Source: Streptomyces ferrugineus
GTDB taxonomy: Bacteria; Actinomycetota; Actinomycetes; Streptomycetales; Streptomycetaceae
Reading direction: 5' to 3'
Assembly (NCBI RefSeq): GCF_015160855.1
Contig: NZ_CP063373.1
Coordinates: 9,027,001 to 9,091,000 of the forward strand
Length of the DNA: 64,000 bases
Shown: positions 1 to 7,656 of the stretch, piece by piece
Numbering within the stretch: the stretch's first letter is position 1
How the letters are laid out: every line of letters begins with the position of its first letter
Position numbers and translations under genes: made by a program
The notes under the pieces: generated by a model
What the model was told of the DNA's origin: nothing
Database searches by the model: none
What the model saw: the letters and a program-made list of their open reading frames with translations, nothing else

Positions 1-458
1 TCGGTCACGGGGTCGAGGAGCCGACCGCCGTTGGGCTGGGGGTCCTGGGGCTGAGGAGCCGGGTCCTGGGGTGCCTCGGGCTGAGGAGCTCGGTCCTCGT
101 GGTTCGGGGGAACCGCCGGCTTGGCCGACGGCCCCGCCGACTCACCCTGCGCCCCGGGCTGGGCGGGCGGGCTCAGGAGCCGCTCGACCGTGCCCTCCGC
201 CGACGACCGGAGCACGCCCGACGCTTTGGCCGCCGTGTCCGAGGCAGCCGAGGTAGCCGACGCAGCCGACGTGATCGACTTTCCCGACGCGGACGAAGCC
301 CCCGCCGACACCCCGTCCGCCGCATACGCCCGTTCCCCGCAAAGGAACCCAAGAGCGAGCAGACCACCCACCACCAGCGCCAGTCGCAGCGCACGCCGCC
401 CGGCCGCGATGCGCAGGACGCGCACGGCGGCACCGGGCGAGGTGGCTGGCCAGGTCAA
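1..458 (-). CDS. Secreted protein, N-terminal part (cut by window edge)
   Basis: The minus-strand frame stays open to the left edge, so the C-terminus is missing. The predicted N-terminus has an Arg-rich n-region (around RIAAGRRALR), a hydrophobic core (LALVVGGLLALGFL) and an AYA-type cleavage site, so the product is probably exported by Sec. The mature part is Ala/Ser-rich and then Pro/Gln-rich, typical of a disordered linker. I chose the TTG at 458 because GGGAGG lies about 11 bases upstream; an in-frame GTG at 425 is the alternative. No domain is visible in the part present and I do not recognise the family. The 272-bp gap to the next gene gives it its own promoter space. Confidence 0.55.
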   Translation of the reverse strand, partial: MTWPATSPGAAVRVLRIAAGRRALRLALVVGGLLALGFLCGERAYAADGVSAGASSASGKSITSAASATSAASDTAAKASGVLRSSAEGTVERLLSPPAQPGAQGESAGPSAKPAVPPNHEDRAPQPEAPQDPAPQPQDPQPNGGRLLDPVT

Positions 459-730
459 GACGGGGTGGTCCTCCCATGCGGCGGAACGAAGTACAGGTGA
501 CGAGCGGCGAGTCGGCTGGACACGCTCGGTACGGGCGGCGCGACGGCGCACCGTTGAAGAGACATCGATCCTTGCACGCCCCTCCTGCGGTCGCGCAAGC
601 CCCCCGCTACCGATGCGTACTCATGTCCGTTTTGCTGGCGCAAGTCGGTCGTCACCACGTCGACAAATCACCGGTAATTCCTGGCCAATCCCCCTCGCCG
701 TCGCCTCGCCATCGCCTCGCCGCTCCCTCG
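459..730. other. Intergenic region upstream of the secreted protein
   Basis: This gap lies between the end of the VWA gene and the start of the secreted-protein gene, both on the minus strand. Short open frames here lack ribosome binding sites and plausible composition. It presumably carries the promoter of the secreted protein and the 3' end of the VWA transcript. I see no strong hairpin terminator. Confidence 0.4.
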
Positions 731-1894
731 TCACACCGCGTCCGGCACCGGGATCGGCCGCTTCTCGATGGCCGCCGCCATCACCTCCGGGAACAGGTCG
801 GGCGTACACGCGAAGGCCGGTGCCCCCAGCGCGGCGAGCGCGGCCGCGTGATCCCGGTCGTATGCCGGCGCCCCCTCGTCCGACAGCGCCAGCAGGGCCA
901 CGAACTGCACCCCCGACGCCTTCATCGCGGCCACCCGCTTGAGCATCTCGTTCCGTATACCGCCCTCGTACAGATCACTGATCAGCACCACCACCGTCTC
1001 CGCGGGCCGGGTGATCTGCGACTGGCAGTACGCGAGCGCCCGGTTGATGTCCGTGCCGCCGCCGAGCTGTGTGCCGAAGAGCACGTCGACCGGGTCGTCG
1101 AGCTGGTCGGTGAGGTCGACGACCGAGGTGTCGAAGACGACGAGCCGCGTGTTGATGGACCGCATGGACGCGAGCACCGCCCCGAACACCGAGGCGTACA
1201 CCACGGACGCCGCCATCGACCCCGACTGGTCGATACAGAGGACGACTTCCTTCTTCACCGACTGCGACGCCCGCCCGTACCCGATGAGCCGCTCCGGCAC
1301 GACCGTCCGGTACTCCGGCAGATAGTGCTTGAGGTTGGCCGCGATCGTGCGGTTCCAGTCGATGTCGTGGTGGCGCGGCCGGCTGATGCGGGCACTGCGG
1401 TCCAGGGCTCCGGTGAGCGTGGCCCGGGTGCGGGTGGCGAGCCGCTTCTCCAGGTCCTCGACGACCTTGCGCACGACGGCCCGCGCCGTCTCCTTCGTGC
1501 TCTCCGGCATCGCCTTGTTGAGCGACAGCAGCGTGCCGACGAGATGCACGTCCGCCTCGACCGCCTCCAGCATCTCCGGCTCCAGCAGCAATGTGTTCAG
1601 CCCGAGCCGGTCGATGGCGTCCCGCTGCATGACCTGGACGACGGACGAGGGGAAGTACGTCCGGATGTCCCCGAGCCACCGCGCCACGGACGGCGCCGAC
1701 GCCCCGAGCCCCGCCGAACGGTCCTTCCCCGACTGCCCCTTGTCCCCCTTCCCGTAGAGCGCGGTCAGCGCCCCGTCCATCGCGGCGTCCTTCCCGGAGA
1801 GCGCGCACCCGGTGCCGTCGGCGTCGTCGCCACCCAGCACCATCCGCCACCGCCGCAGCCGCTCCCCGGCCGGATCCATCGCCTCGGTCGTCAT
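731..1894 (-). CDS. VWA (von Willebrand factor A) domain protein of a MoxR/VWA module
   Basis: A 387-residue cytosolic protein with no signal peptide. The first 200 residues are mostly helical. The C-terminal half is a VWA domain with an intact metal-ion-dependent adhesion site: DQSGS at residues 222-226, the Thr of GGGTD at 281 and the Asp of ISDLYEGG at 307. VWA proteins are classic partners of MoxR-type AAA+ ATPases, acting as metal-dependent adaptors that bring the ATPase to its target, and the ATPase here is two genes upstream. The start is the ATG at 1894, preceded by AGGGAG seven bases away. The frame stays open upstream, but no better start is seen there. The family is clear; the target of the module is unknown. 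Confidence 0.85.
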   Translation of the reverse strand: MTTEAMDPAGERLRRWRMVLGGDDADGTGCALSGKDAAMDGALTALYGKGDKGQSGKDRSAGLGASAPSVARWLGDIRTYFPSSVVQVMQRDAIDRLGLNTLLLEPEMLEAVEADVHLVGTLLSLNKAMPESTKETARAVVRKVVEDLEKRLATRTRATLTGALDRSARISRPRHHDIDWNRTIAANLKHYLPEYRTVVPERLIGYGRASQSVKKEVVLCIDQSGSMAASVVYASVFGAVLASMRSINTRLVVFDTSVVDLTDQLDDPVDVLFGTQLGGGTDINRALAYCQSQITRPAETVVVLISDLYEGGIRNEMLKRVAAMKASGVQFVALLALSDEGAPAYDRDHAAALAALGAPAFACTPDLFPEVMAAAIEKRPIPVPDAV

Positions 1895-2045
1895 CGGCAC
1901 GCTCCCTCTCGAGGCCGCTCCCACAGCGGGATCACCGGCACGGTCGTGGTCGTCTGCCGCCCCCGCGCCGCGAACCCGTGCGGCTGTCTCCCGGCACTCA
2001 CCACTCCGGCCCGCTGCTTGCTCGACTCCCTCACTCCACCTGTCG

Positions 2046-4706
2046 TCATCCCGCCGCCCCCACAAGGCCGTTGTCCGCGAGGCCGCTTGCCGCGTCCTCT
2101 CCCACTTCCACCGGGTCCAGCCCCAACAGCAGCCGCACCACCGGCAGCACCGCGTCCGCCCGCTCGAGGTCGACCTCGGCCCCGAATCCGGGTATGCCGG
2201 AACCGCCGACCGCCGCACGCCCCCGCTCCCCCGGCCCACGCCGAACCAGTTCCCCCAAGGTCCGGCGCACCCCCGGCTCATACGCCGAGAAGGTCCGCCG
2301 CAGCAGTGGCAGCACGTCCGTGAACGCCTCCGCCGGCACCCCCGTCAGCCACGCGTCGACCAACCCGAGCAGCCGCTCGTCGTGCACGAGCAGCATCCCG
2401 CCGCCCGAACCCCCACCGACGAACCCCTCGATCCACGCGGCCGCCTCCCCCGGCGGCGTCCCCGGCGACAACGCGAGTCCCATCAGCCGCGCCGCCTCGT
2501 CCTGCGCCAACTCCCCGTCATCCAGCAGCAACCGCACGGCCCGCCCCCTGATGACACCGGGCACGCTGTCCCGCACGGACAGCACTCGAAGCACCACATG
2601 CCAGCGCTTGCGCAGGTCGCCGTGGCCGAGGGCGGTGGGCGTGCTGCCGGGGGCGCCGTGCCCAAGAGACTCCGACGGGCTGCCCTCATCCCCCTGCCCG
2701 GGCGCGAGACCCGCCTCCCGCGTGTCGGCCCCCGAACTCACCGCATCGCCCAGCAACCCCACCGCCCCATGCACCGCATCCACATGGCGCCGCATCTCCT
2801 CGGCCGCGTCCGCGTCCAGCGAGGCGCAGGCCGGTGGCAGGCCGACGAAGACGCGCTCGGCGAGCCCCGCGGCGACCTCGGCGAGCGCCCCGGTGTCCGT
2901 GCCCCGCACATCTCCGTACCGCAGGGAGCGGACCAGCGCGGGCAGCGCCTGGGCGAGGTGGCCGACGTCGGCGTCGAGGGCGGCCCGGTCGGCGAGGACC
3001 CGCATCACCGTGGGCAACGCGTCCGGCAGTTCGGCCAGCAGGCAGCGCTCGGCCAGGGCGGTGACGTCGGCGAGGCCCTGAGCGGCGACGGCATCGGACT
3101 CCGCCTTGGCGGTCGCCGCGGCGTACACCGTGGTCCCCCACACCCCGGCCTCCGCGACCCGCACGGACAGCTCGGGCTCCCACCGCAACCGCCACGTCTC
3201 CCGGAACGTCCCCGTGCTCCCCCGTGACGCCACCGGCTCGCCCCACTCCACGCGCAGCAGCCGCAGCCGATGCAGCAGCCTGCTGCGCTCGGCGTCGTTG
3301 TCCTTGCGCAGGTCGAGCTCCAACTCCCGCTCCAGCGCCTCCGGCTTGAGCCGCAGCCGACGCTGGATCCGGTCGAGGTCCCGCTGCAACGGCACCGCCG
3401 GCGCCGACCGCGGCACCTCCCCCAGCACGTCCCCCACGACCAGCCGGTCCCTCACCAGCGCCAGCGGCACGTCGGAGCCCTCGCACATCACCGCCCGCAC
3501 CGCGTCGGTCGTCTCGCTCAGCCCCGGCAACGGCCGCCCGCGCATCGCCGCCAGCGTCTCCGCCAGCCGCACCGCCTCGATGACATGCGCCGAGGACACG
3601 ATCCGGTCCTCGTCCCGCAGCAGCCCGGCCACCTTGGTCATCCACCGCTCGACCGGCCGGTCCGGCGCGCCGAACAGATGCCCGTACCACCCCGGCGAGT
3701 CGATCCCCGCCCCGTACCCGCTGACCCGGGCCAGCCGGCGGTATGTCCACGGCACCCAGGTCATGTCGGCCTTGACCTTGGGCAGCCCCTTCAGCAGCGC
3801 CTTGTCGGCGGCCACGGTGCTCTTCTGCCGGAGCGCGGGCACGTGCCACGCCCCGCACACCACGGCCACGTCGTCCCCGAACTCCCGCTGCGCGGCCCGC
3901 ACCTGGAGCCGCATATGGGCCTCCCGCACCAGATCCCGCTCATGTCCCCCGCACCCATATGCCTCCCGCAACGCCCCCATGGCCTCTTCAAGCCCGAGAA
4001 ACGGCGCGAACACGTCCCCGTCCCCGACCCCCCGGTGCTCGACGACGTCCTCCCACCACCGCTCGGGATCGTCATAACCGGCGACATCGGCGAGCACGGC
4101 GAGGGGATCCACCCAGACGTCGGCGCGAGGCCCGCTCGCATCGCCCGCGTCGGCATCGGCGTCTGCGTCTGCGTGGCCCTCCTCACCACCTCCGCTTCCC
4201 TCGGTCCCGGGCTGGGCCTCGTCCTGCTTGCCCCACGCCAACGTGTGCGTGGCCGGCAGGTCGATGAAGCGGGCCGGGACCCGGTGCTCCACGGCCCAGC
4301 GGATCGCGACCCACTCCGGGGAGAACTCGGCCAGCGGCCAGAAGGCCGAGCGGCCGGGCTCGTCCACGGCATGGGCGAGGAGGGCGACCGGCGGCCGCAT
4401 CGCCTCGTCACCGGCGAGCGGGATCAGGGCATCGGCCTCCGGCGGCCCCTCGATCAGCACGGTCCGCGGCCGAGCCGCGTCCAACGCCGCCCGCACGGCC
4501 CGCGCCGACCCGGGCCCGTGATGCCGCACCCCGAGCAACAACGGCCCCGACGGCTTCACAGCCGGGGCGGAGACGGTCGACGGGTCCGACCCCGCCCGTC
4601 CCTCCACCGGCCCCGCACCCGCCCGCACCGCGCCGACGTCAGCCGACGGTCCCTCGACGACGCCCGCGTCCAGTCCCCGGCTCACAGCCGCGTCAACGCC
4701 TGTCAC
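2046..4706 (-). CDS. DUF5682 family protein, predicted TIKI/TraB-like hydrolase
   Basis: About 886 residues. After an Ala/Gly-rich disordered start, conserved sequence begins near LLLGVRHHGPGSA (residues 56-68). It carries two GxxH motifs, GVRH at 59-62 and GAWH at 285-288, plus a Glu in VLIEGPP at 86. Paired GxxH motifs with an intervening Glu are the signature of the TIKI/TraB/EreA/ChaN hydrolase superfamily; assignment to it is my inference. The C-terminal 500 residues are helical and probably a scaffold. I placed the start at the GTG at 4706 because GAGGGGG precedes it; upstream in-frame starts at 4739 and 4799 lack a clear ribosome site. It sits between the AAA+ and VWA genes, probably in one transcript. 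Confidence 0.75.
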   Translation of the reverse strand: MTGVDAAVSRGLDAGVVEGPSADVGAVRAGAGPVEGRAGSDPSTVSAPAVKPSGPLLLGVRHHGPGSARAVRAALDAARPRTVLIEGPPEADALIPLAGDEAMRPPVALLAHAVDEPGRSAFWPLAEFSPEWVAIRWAVEHRVPARFIDLPATHTLAWGKQDEAQPGTEGSGGGEEGHADADADADAGDASGPRADVWVDPLAVLADVAGYDDPERWWEDVVEHRGVGDGDVFAPFLGLEEAMGALREAYGCGGHERDLVREAHMRLQVRAAQREFGDDVAVVCGAWHVPALRQKSTVAADKALLKGLPKVKADMTWVPWTYRRLARVSGYGAGIDSPGWYGHLFGAPDRPVERWMTKVAGLLRDEDRIVSSAHVIEAVRLAETLAAMRGRPLPGLSETTDAVRAVMCEGSDVPLALVRDRLVVGDVLGEVPRSAPAVPLQRDLDRIQRRLRLKPEALERELELDLRKDNDAERSRLLHRLRLLRVEWGEPVASRGSTGTFRETWRLRWEPELSVRVAEAGVWGTTVYAAATAKAESDAVAAQGLADVTALAERCLLAELPDALPTVMRVLADRAALDADVGHLAQALPALVRSLRYGDVRGTDTGALAEVAAGLAERVFVGLPPACASLDADAAEEMRRHVDAVHGAVGLLGDAVSSGADTREAGLAPGQGDEGSPSESLGHGAPGSTPTALGHGDLRKRWHVVLRVLSVRDSVPGVIRGRAVRLLLDDGELAQDEAARLMGLALSPGTPPGEAAAWIEGFVGGGSGGGMLLVHDERLLGLVDAWLTGVPAEAFTDVLPLLRRTFSAYEPGVRRTLGELVRRGPGERGRAAVGGSGIPGFGAEVDLERADAVLPVVRLLLGLDPVEVGEDAASGLADNGLVGAAG

Positions 4707-4930
4707 TTCGGCCCCCTCGCCTTCGCCGCCATCACACATCGCCCCGCTCACACCGTCCGCGCTCACACCGTCCCCGCTCACACCGTCCGCGCGGCCCACA
4801 CGTCCGCGTCAGCTCCGCGGCCACCCCGAGTCGTCACCCGTCACCGCCCCGACCGCATGGCCCACCGCCGCCACCGATCCCCTCGCCGTCGACCCGCCAC
4901 GCGGGCGCCCCCACCCGAGGTCGTCGTCGT

Positions 4931-6061
4931 TCACGCGCTCACCTCCCGGCACGCGCGGTAGAAGTCCGTCCAGCCGTCGCGCTCGCGCACGACCGCCTCC
5001 AGGTACTCCTGCCAGATGACACGGTCGGCCGCCGGGTCGCGGACGACGGCGCCGAGGATGCCCGCGGCGACGTCCCCGGGGCGCAGGACTCCGTCGCCGA
5101 AGTGCGCGGCCAGAGCGAGGCCGTTGGTGACGACGGAGATCGCCTCCGCCGTCGAGAGCGTGCCGCTCGGCGACTTCAGCTTGGTGCGGCCGTCGGCGGT
5201 GACCCCGTCGCGCAGCTCACGGAAGACCGTGACGACCCGGCGGATCTCGTCGATGCCGTCGGGCGCCGCCGGCAGGTCGAGGGAGCGGCCGATCTGGTCG
5301 ACGCGGCGGGAGACGATGTCCACCTCGGCCTCCGCGCTCTCCGGCAGCGGCAGCACGACCGTGTTGAAGCGGCGGCGCAGGGCGCTGGAGAGGTCGTTGA
5401 CGCCCCGGTCGCGGTCGTTGGCCGTGGCGATCAGGTTGAAGCCGCGGACCGCCTGCACCTCCTGCCCCAGTTCCGGTATCGGCAGCGTCTTCTCCGACAG
5501 GATCGTGATCAACGTGTCCTGCACATCGGCCGGAATACGGGTCAGCTCCTCGACACGGGCCGTCATGCCCTCCGCCATGGCCCGCATGACGGGGCTGGGC
5601 ACGAGGGCGTCGCGGCTCGGCCCGTGGGCGAGCAGCCGCGCGTAGTTCCAGCCGTACCGGATCGCCTCCTCCGGTGTGCCCGCGGTGCCCTGCACCAGCA
5701 GCGTCGAGTCGCCGCTGACCGCCGCGGCCAGGTGTTCGGACACCCAGGTCTTGGCGGTGCCGGGCACGCCGAGCAGGAGCAGGGCGCGGTCGGTGGCAAG
5801 GGTGGTGACGGCGACCTCGACGATGCGGCGCGGGCCGACGTACTTCGGTGTGATCACCGTGCCGTCCGGCAGTGTGCCGCCGAACAGATATGTGGCCACG
5901 GCCCACGGCGACAGCTTCCAGCGGGCCGGTCGCGGACGGTCGTCCTGCGCCGCCAGCGCCGCGAGTTCATGGGCGAACGCGTCCTCGGCATGCGGCCGCA
6001 ACGCCTCGGTCGATTCCGTCCCGCCCGCTTCGACGGGCTTCGGCTCTACGGATACAGGCAT
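4931..6061 (-). CDS. MoxR-type AAA+ ATPase
   Basis: A 376-residue AAA+ ATPase and the first gene of the minus-strand operon. Walker A is GVPGTAKT at residues 98-105. Sensor 1 is the Asn of IATAND (215), and the arginine finger lies in SALRRRF (227-232). The Walker B position reads RVEEL (169-173) where MoxR proteins usually have an Asp-Glu pair, so the first acid is Glu. A helical PADVQDTLITILSE segment follows, as in MoxR relatives. MoxR ATPases work with VWA proteins to remodel or activate protein complexes. The ATG at 6061 has GGAGGGGG nine to ten bases upstream. Transcription probably begins in the divergent region 6062-6216. Confidence 0.88.
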   Translation of the reverse strand: MPVSVEPKPVEAGGTESTEALRPHAEDAFAHELAALAAQDDRPRPARWKLSPWAVATYLFGGTLPDGTVITPKYVGPRRIVEVAVTTLATDRALLLLGVPGTAKTWVSEHLAAAVSGDSTLLVQGTAGTPEEAIRYGWNYARLLAHGPSRDALVPSPVMRAMAEGMTARVEELTRIPADVQDTLITILSEKTLPIPELGQEVQAVRGFNLIATANDRDRGVNDLSSALRRRFNTVVLPLPESAEAEVDIVSRRVDQIGRSLDLPAAPDGIDEIRRVVTVFRELRDGVTADGRTKLKSPSGTLSTAEAISVVTNGLALAAHFGDGVLRPGDVAAGILGAVVRDPAADRVIWQEYLEAVVRERDGWTDFYRACREVSA

Positions 6062-6114
6062 GGCAAAGTCCCCCTCCAGCTCGGCCGGTTCAGCCGTTCT
6101 CGGATCTGGCACCA

Positions 6115-6137
6115 ACCGTGCACCACGCCACTGACAA
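6115..6137 (-). promoter_or_regulatory. Minus-facing half of a divergent DNA-damage-type promoter (weak -10)
   Basis: Read on the minus strand this is TTGTCAGTG, eight bases, then CACGGT. The first element matches the -35-like part of the actinobacterial RecA-NDp/PafBC promoter perfectly. The second differs from TANNNT at its first base. It points at the AAA+ gene, leaving a 5' leader of about 50 bases with a good ribosome site. It is the mirror image of the element at 6187-6209. Confidence 0.45.
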
Positions 6138-6186
6138 CGCGCTCCGACCTGCACAAATGCCCTCGCGGGAGCGTCCGCCGGACCGA

Positions 6187-6209
6187 TTGTCAGTGGTGGG
6201 ACCTACCTT
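6187..6209 (+). promoter_or_regulatory. RecA-NDp/PafBC-type DNA-damage promoter of the SWIM gene
   Basis: The sequence TTGTCAGTG - 8 bases - TACCTT fits the published actinobacterial DNA-damage promoter consensus tTGTCRgtg-N8-TAnnnT at every fixed position. The -10 ends at 6209, which puts transcription start at about 6216-6217, directly on the ATG of the SWIM gene. That gene has no ribosome site, so the message is probably leaderless. In mycobacteria this promoter class is activated by PafB-PafC on DNA damage; that it does so here is inference. Confidence 0.7.
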
Positions 6210-6216
6210 CGATGGC

Positions 6217-7572
6217 ATGACTCAGCAGGGGGTGCGCTGGACCGCGGATCAGGTGCTGGCACTGGCGCCTGACGCCGCGTCGCGCAAAGCGGGAAGCAAA
6301 CTCGGGGCGGCGGGGCCGTGGTCCGAGGCGGGCAGTGCCGACGAAGGGACGGTGTGGGGGCTGTGCAAGGGCAGTGGCAGCAAGCCGTATCAGACGGTCA
6401 TCGACATCGCGGACGCGTCCGGGCCCGCGTACAAGTGCAGTTGCCCGAGCCGGAAGTTCCCGTGCAAGCACGCTCTCGGGCTGCTGCTGCTCTGGGCGGG
6501 CGGGGACGGTGCGGTGCCGCCGGGGCAGCCGCCGGACTGGGCGGAAGAGTGGATAAAGGGGAGAAGGCAGCGCGCCGAGGACAAGCGGTCGGCGGACGCG
6601 TCCGGTTCCTCGACGGGCTCCGCTGATCCGGAGGCGGCACGGCGCAGGGCCGAGCGCCGGGCGGTGCGGGTCACGGCAGGGGCCACGGAGCTGGAGCAGC
6701 GTCTGACGGATCTGCTGCGCGGCGGTCTGGCCGGCGCGGAACAGTCGGGGTACGGGCTGTGGGAGGAGACGGCGGCCCGCATGGTCGACGCCCAGGCACC
6801 GGGACTGGCCGCGCGGGTCCGGGAGTTGGGTGCGATCCCGGCGTCCGGCCCCGGCTGGCCGGTCCGTCTGCTGGAGGAGTGCGCCCTGCTCCACCTCCTC
6901 GACCAGGGCTGGCTGCGCCGCGAGCGCCTGCCCGCCGGTCTGGCGGACACGGTCCGCTCCCGTATCGGCCTGCCCGCCTCGGCGGACGGCCCACCCGTGC
7001 GGGACCGCTGGCTGGTCCTCGCCCAGTACGACACGGCCGACGTGAAACTGACGACCCGCCGGATCTGGCTGCACGGCGCGGACTCGGGCCGCACCGCGCT
7101 GCTCCTCTCCTACGGCGCCGCCGGCCGCGCCCCCGAGCTGACGCTGCCGGTGGGGCTGGCCCTGGACGCGGAGCTGACGGCGTACCCGGGTGCCGGCCAG
7201 CTCCGAGCGGCCCTGGGCGAGCAGTTCGCAGCGCCTGCTCCCGCGGCGATACGGCCACCGGGCCTGACCACGGCCGAGGCGACCGCCCGCTACGGCGTGG
7301 CGCTCCGCGACGACCCGTGGCTGGACTCCGTCCCGGTGACCCTGGACCGGGTCATACCGACCCCGGACGGCACCTCGTGGCAGCTCGCGGACGCCGACGC
7401 GGACACGGCCCTGCCGCTCACCCCGGCCGCCCGCGCCCGCCCGGGCCTGTGGCGTCTGGTCGCGCTGTCCGGTGGTGCGCCGGTGAAGGTGTTCGGCGAG
7501 TGCGGCCACCGCGGCTTCACCCCGCTGACGGCCTGGCCACAGGGCGCGGGCGACGCCGTACAGCTGTACTGA
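6217..7572 (+). CDS. SWIM zinc-finger protein
   Basis: A 451-residue cytosolic protein. A SWIM zinc finger lies near the N-terminus with the pattern CxC-x6-CxH (Cys74, Cys76, Cys83, His85). SWIM domains bind zinc and usually mediate DNA or protein binding. The rest is helical and unassigned. A SWIM protein next to a MoxR ATPase and a VWA protein is a recurring bacterial neighbourhood; the E. coli yehL/yehP/yehQ region is, from memory, a similar set. I chose the ATG at 6217 because it lies seven to eight bases after the -10 of a DNA-damage-type promoter and no ribosome site is present, consistent with a leaderless mRNA. A second gene, DUF5691, follows 84 bases downstream. Confidence 0.82.
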   Translation: MTQQGVRWTADQVLALAPDAASRKAGSKLGAAGPWSEAGSADEGTVWGLCKGSGSKPYQTVIDIADASGPAYKCSCPSRKFPCKHALGLLLLWAGGDGAVPPGQPPDWAEEWIKGRRQRAEDKRSADASGSSTGSADPEAARRRAERRAVRVTAGATELEQRLTDLLRGGLAGAEQSGYGLWEETAARMVDAQAPGLAARVRELGAIPASGPGWPVRLLEECALLHLLDQGWLRRERLPAGLADTVRSRIGLPASADGPPVRDRWLVLAQYDTADVKLTTRRIWLHGADSGRTALLLSYGAAGRAPELTLPVGLALDAELTAYPGAGQLRAALGEQFAAPAPAAIRPPGLTTAEATARYGVALRDDPWLDSVPVTLDRVIPTPDGTSWQLADADADTALPLTPAARARPGLWRLVALSGGAPVKVFGECGHRGFTPLTAWPQGAGDAVQLY

Positions 7573-7656
7573 GCGACCACCCGGCCCACCCATGCCGCCC
7601 ATCCCCCACCCCTTCCCACGGCGGCATCCAGCACTGAGAAAGAGAGGAATGACCCC

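Noticed and set aside
476..2323. 615-codon plus-strand frame antisense to the VWA gene
   Set aside because: Arg/His/Pro-rich translation with no domain, no ribosome site, and a clear VWA protein on the other strand. It is a high-GC shadow frame.
6062..6216. tRNA or small RNA in the divergent region suggested by the inverted repeat
   Set aside because: The arms are 49 bases apart and each matches a promoter element; no cloverleaf or terminator follows.
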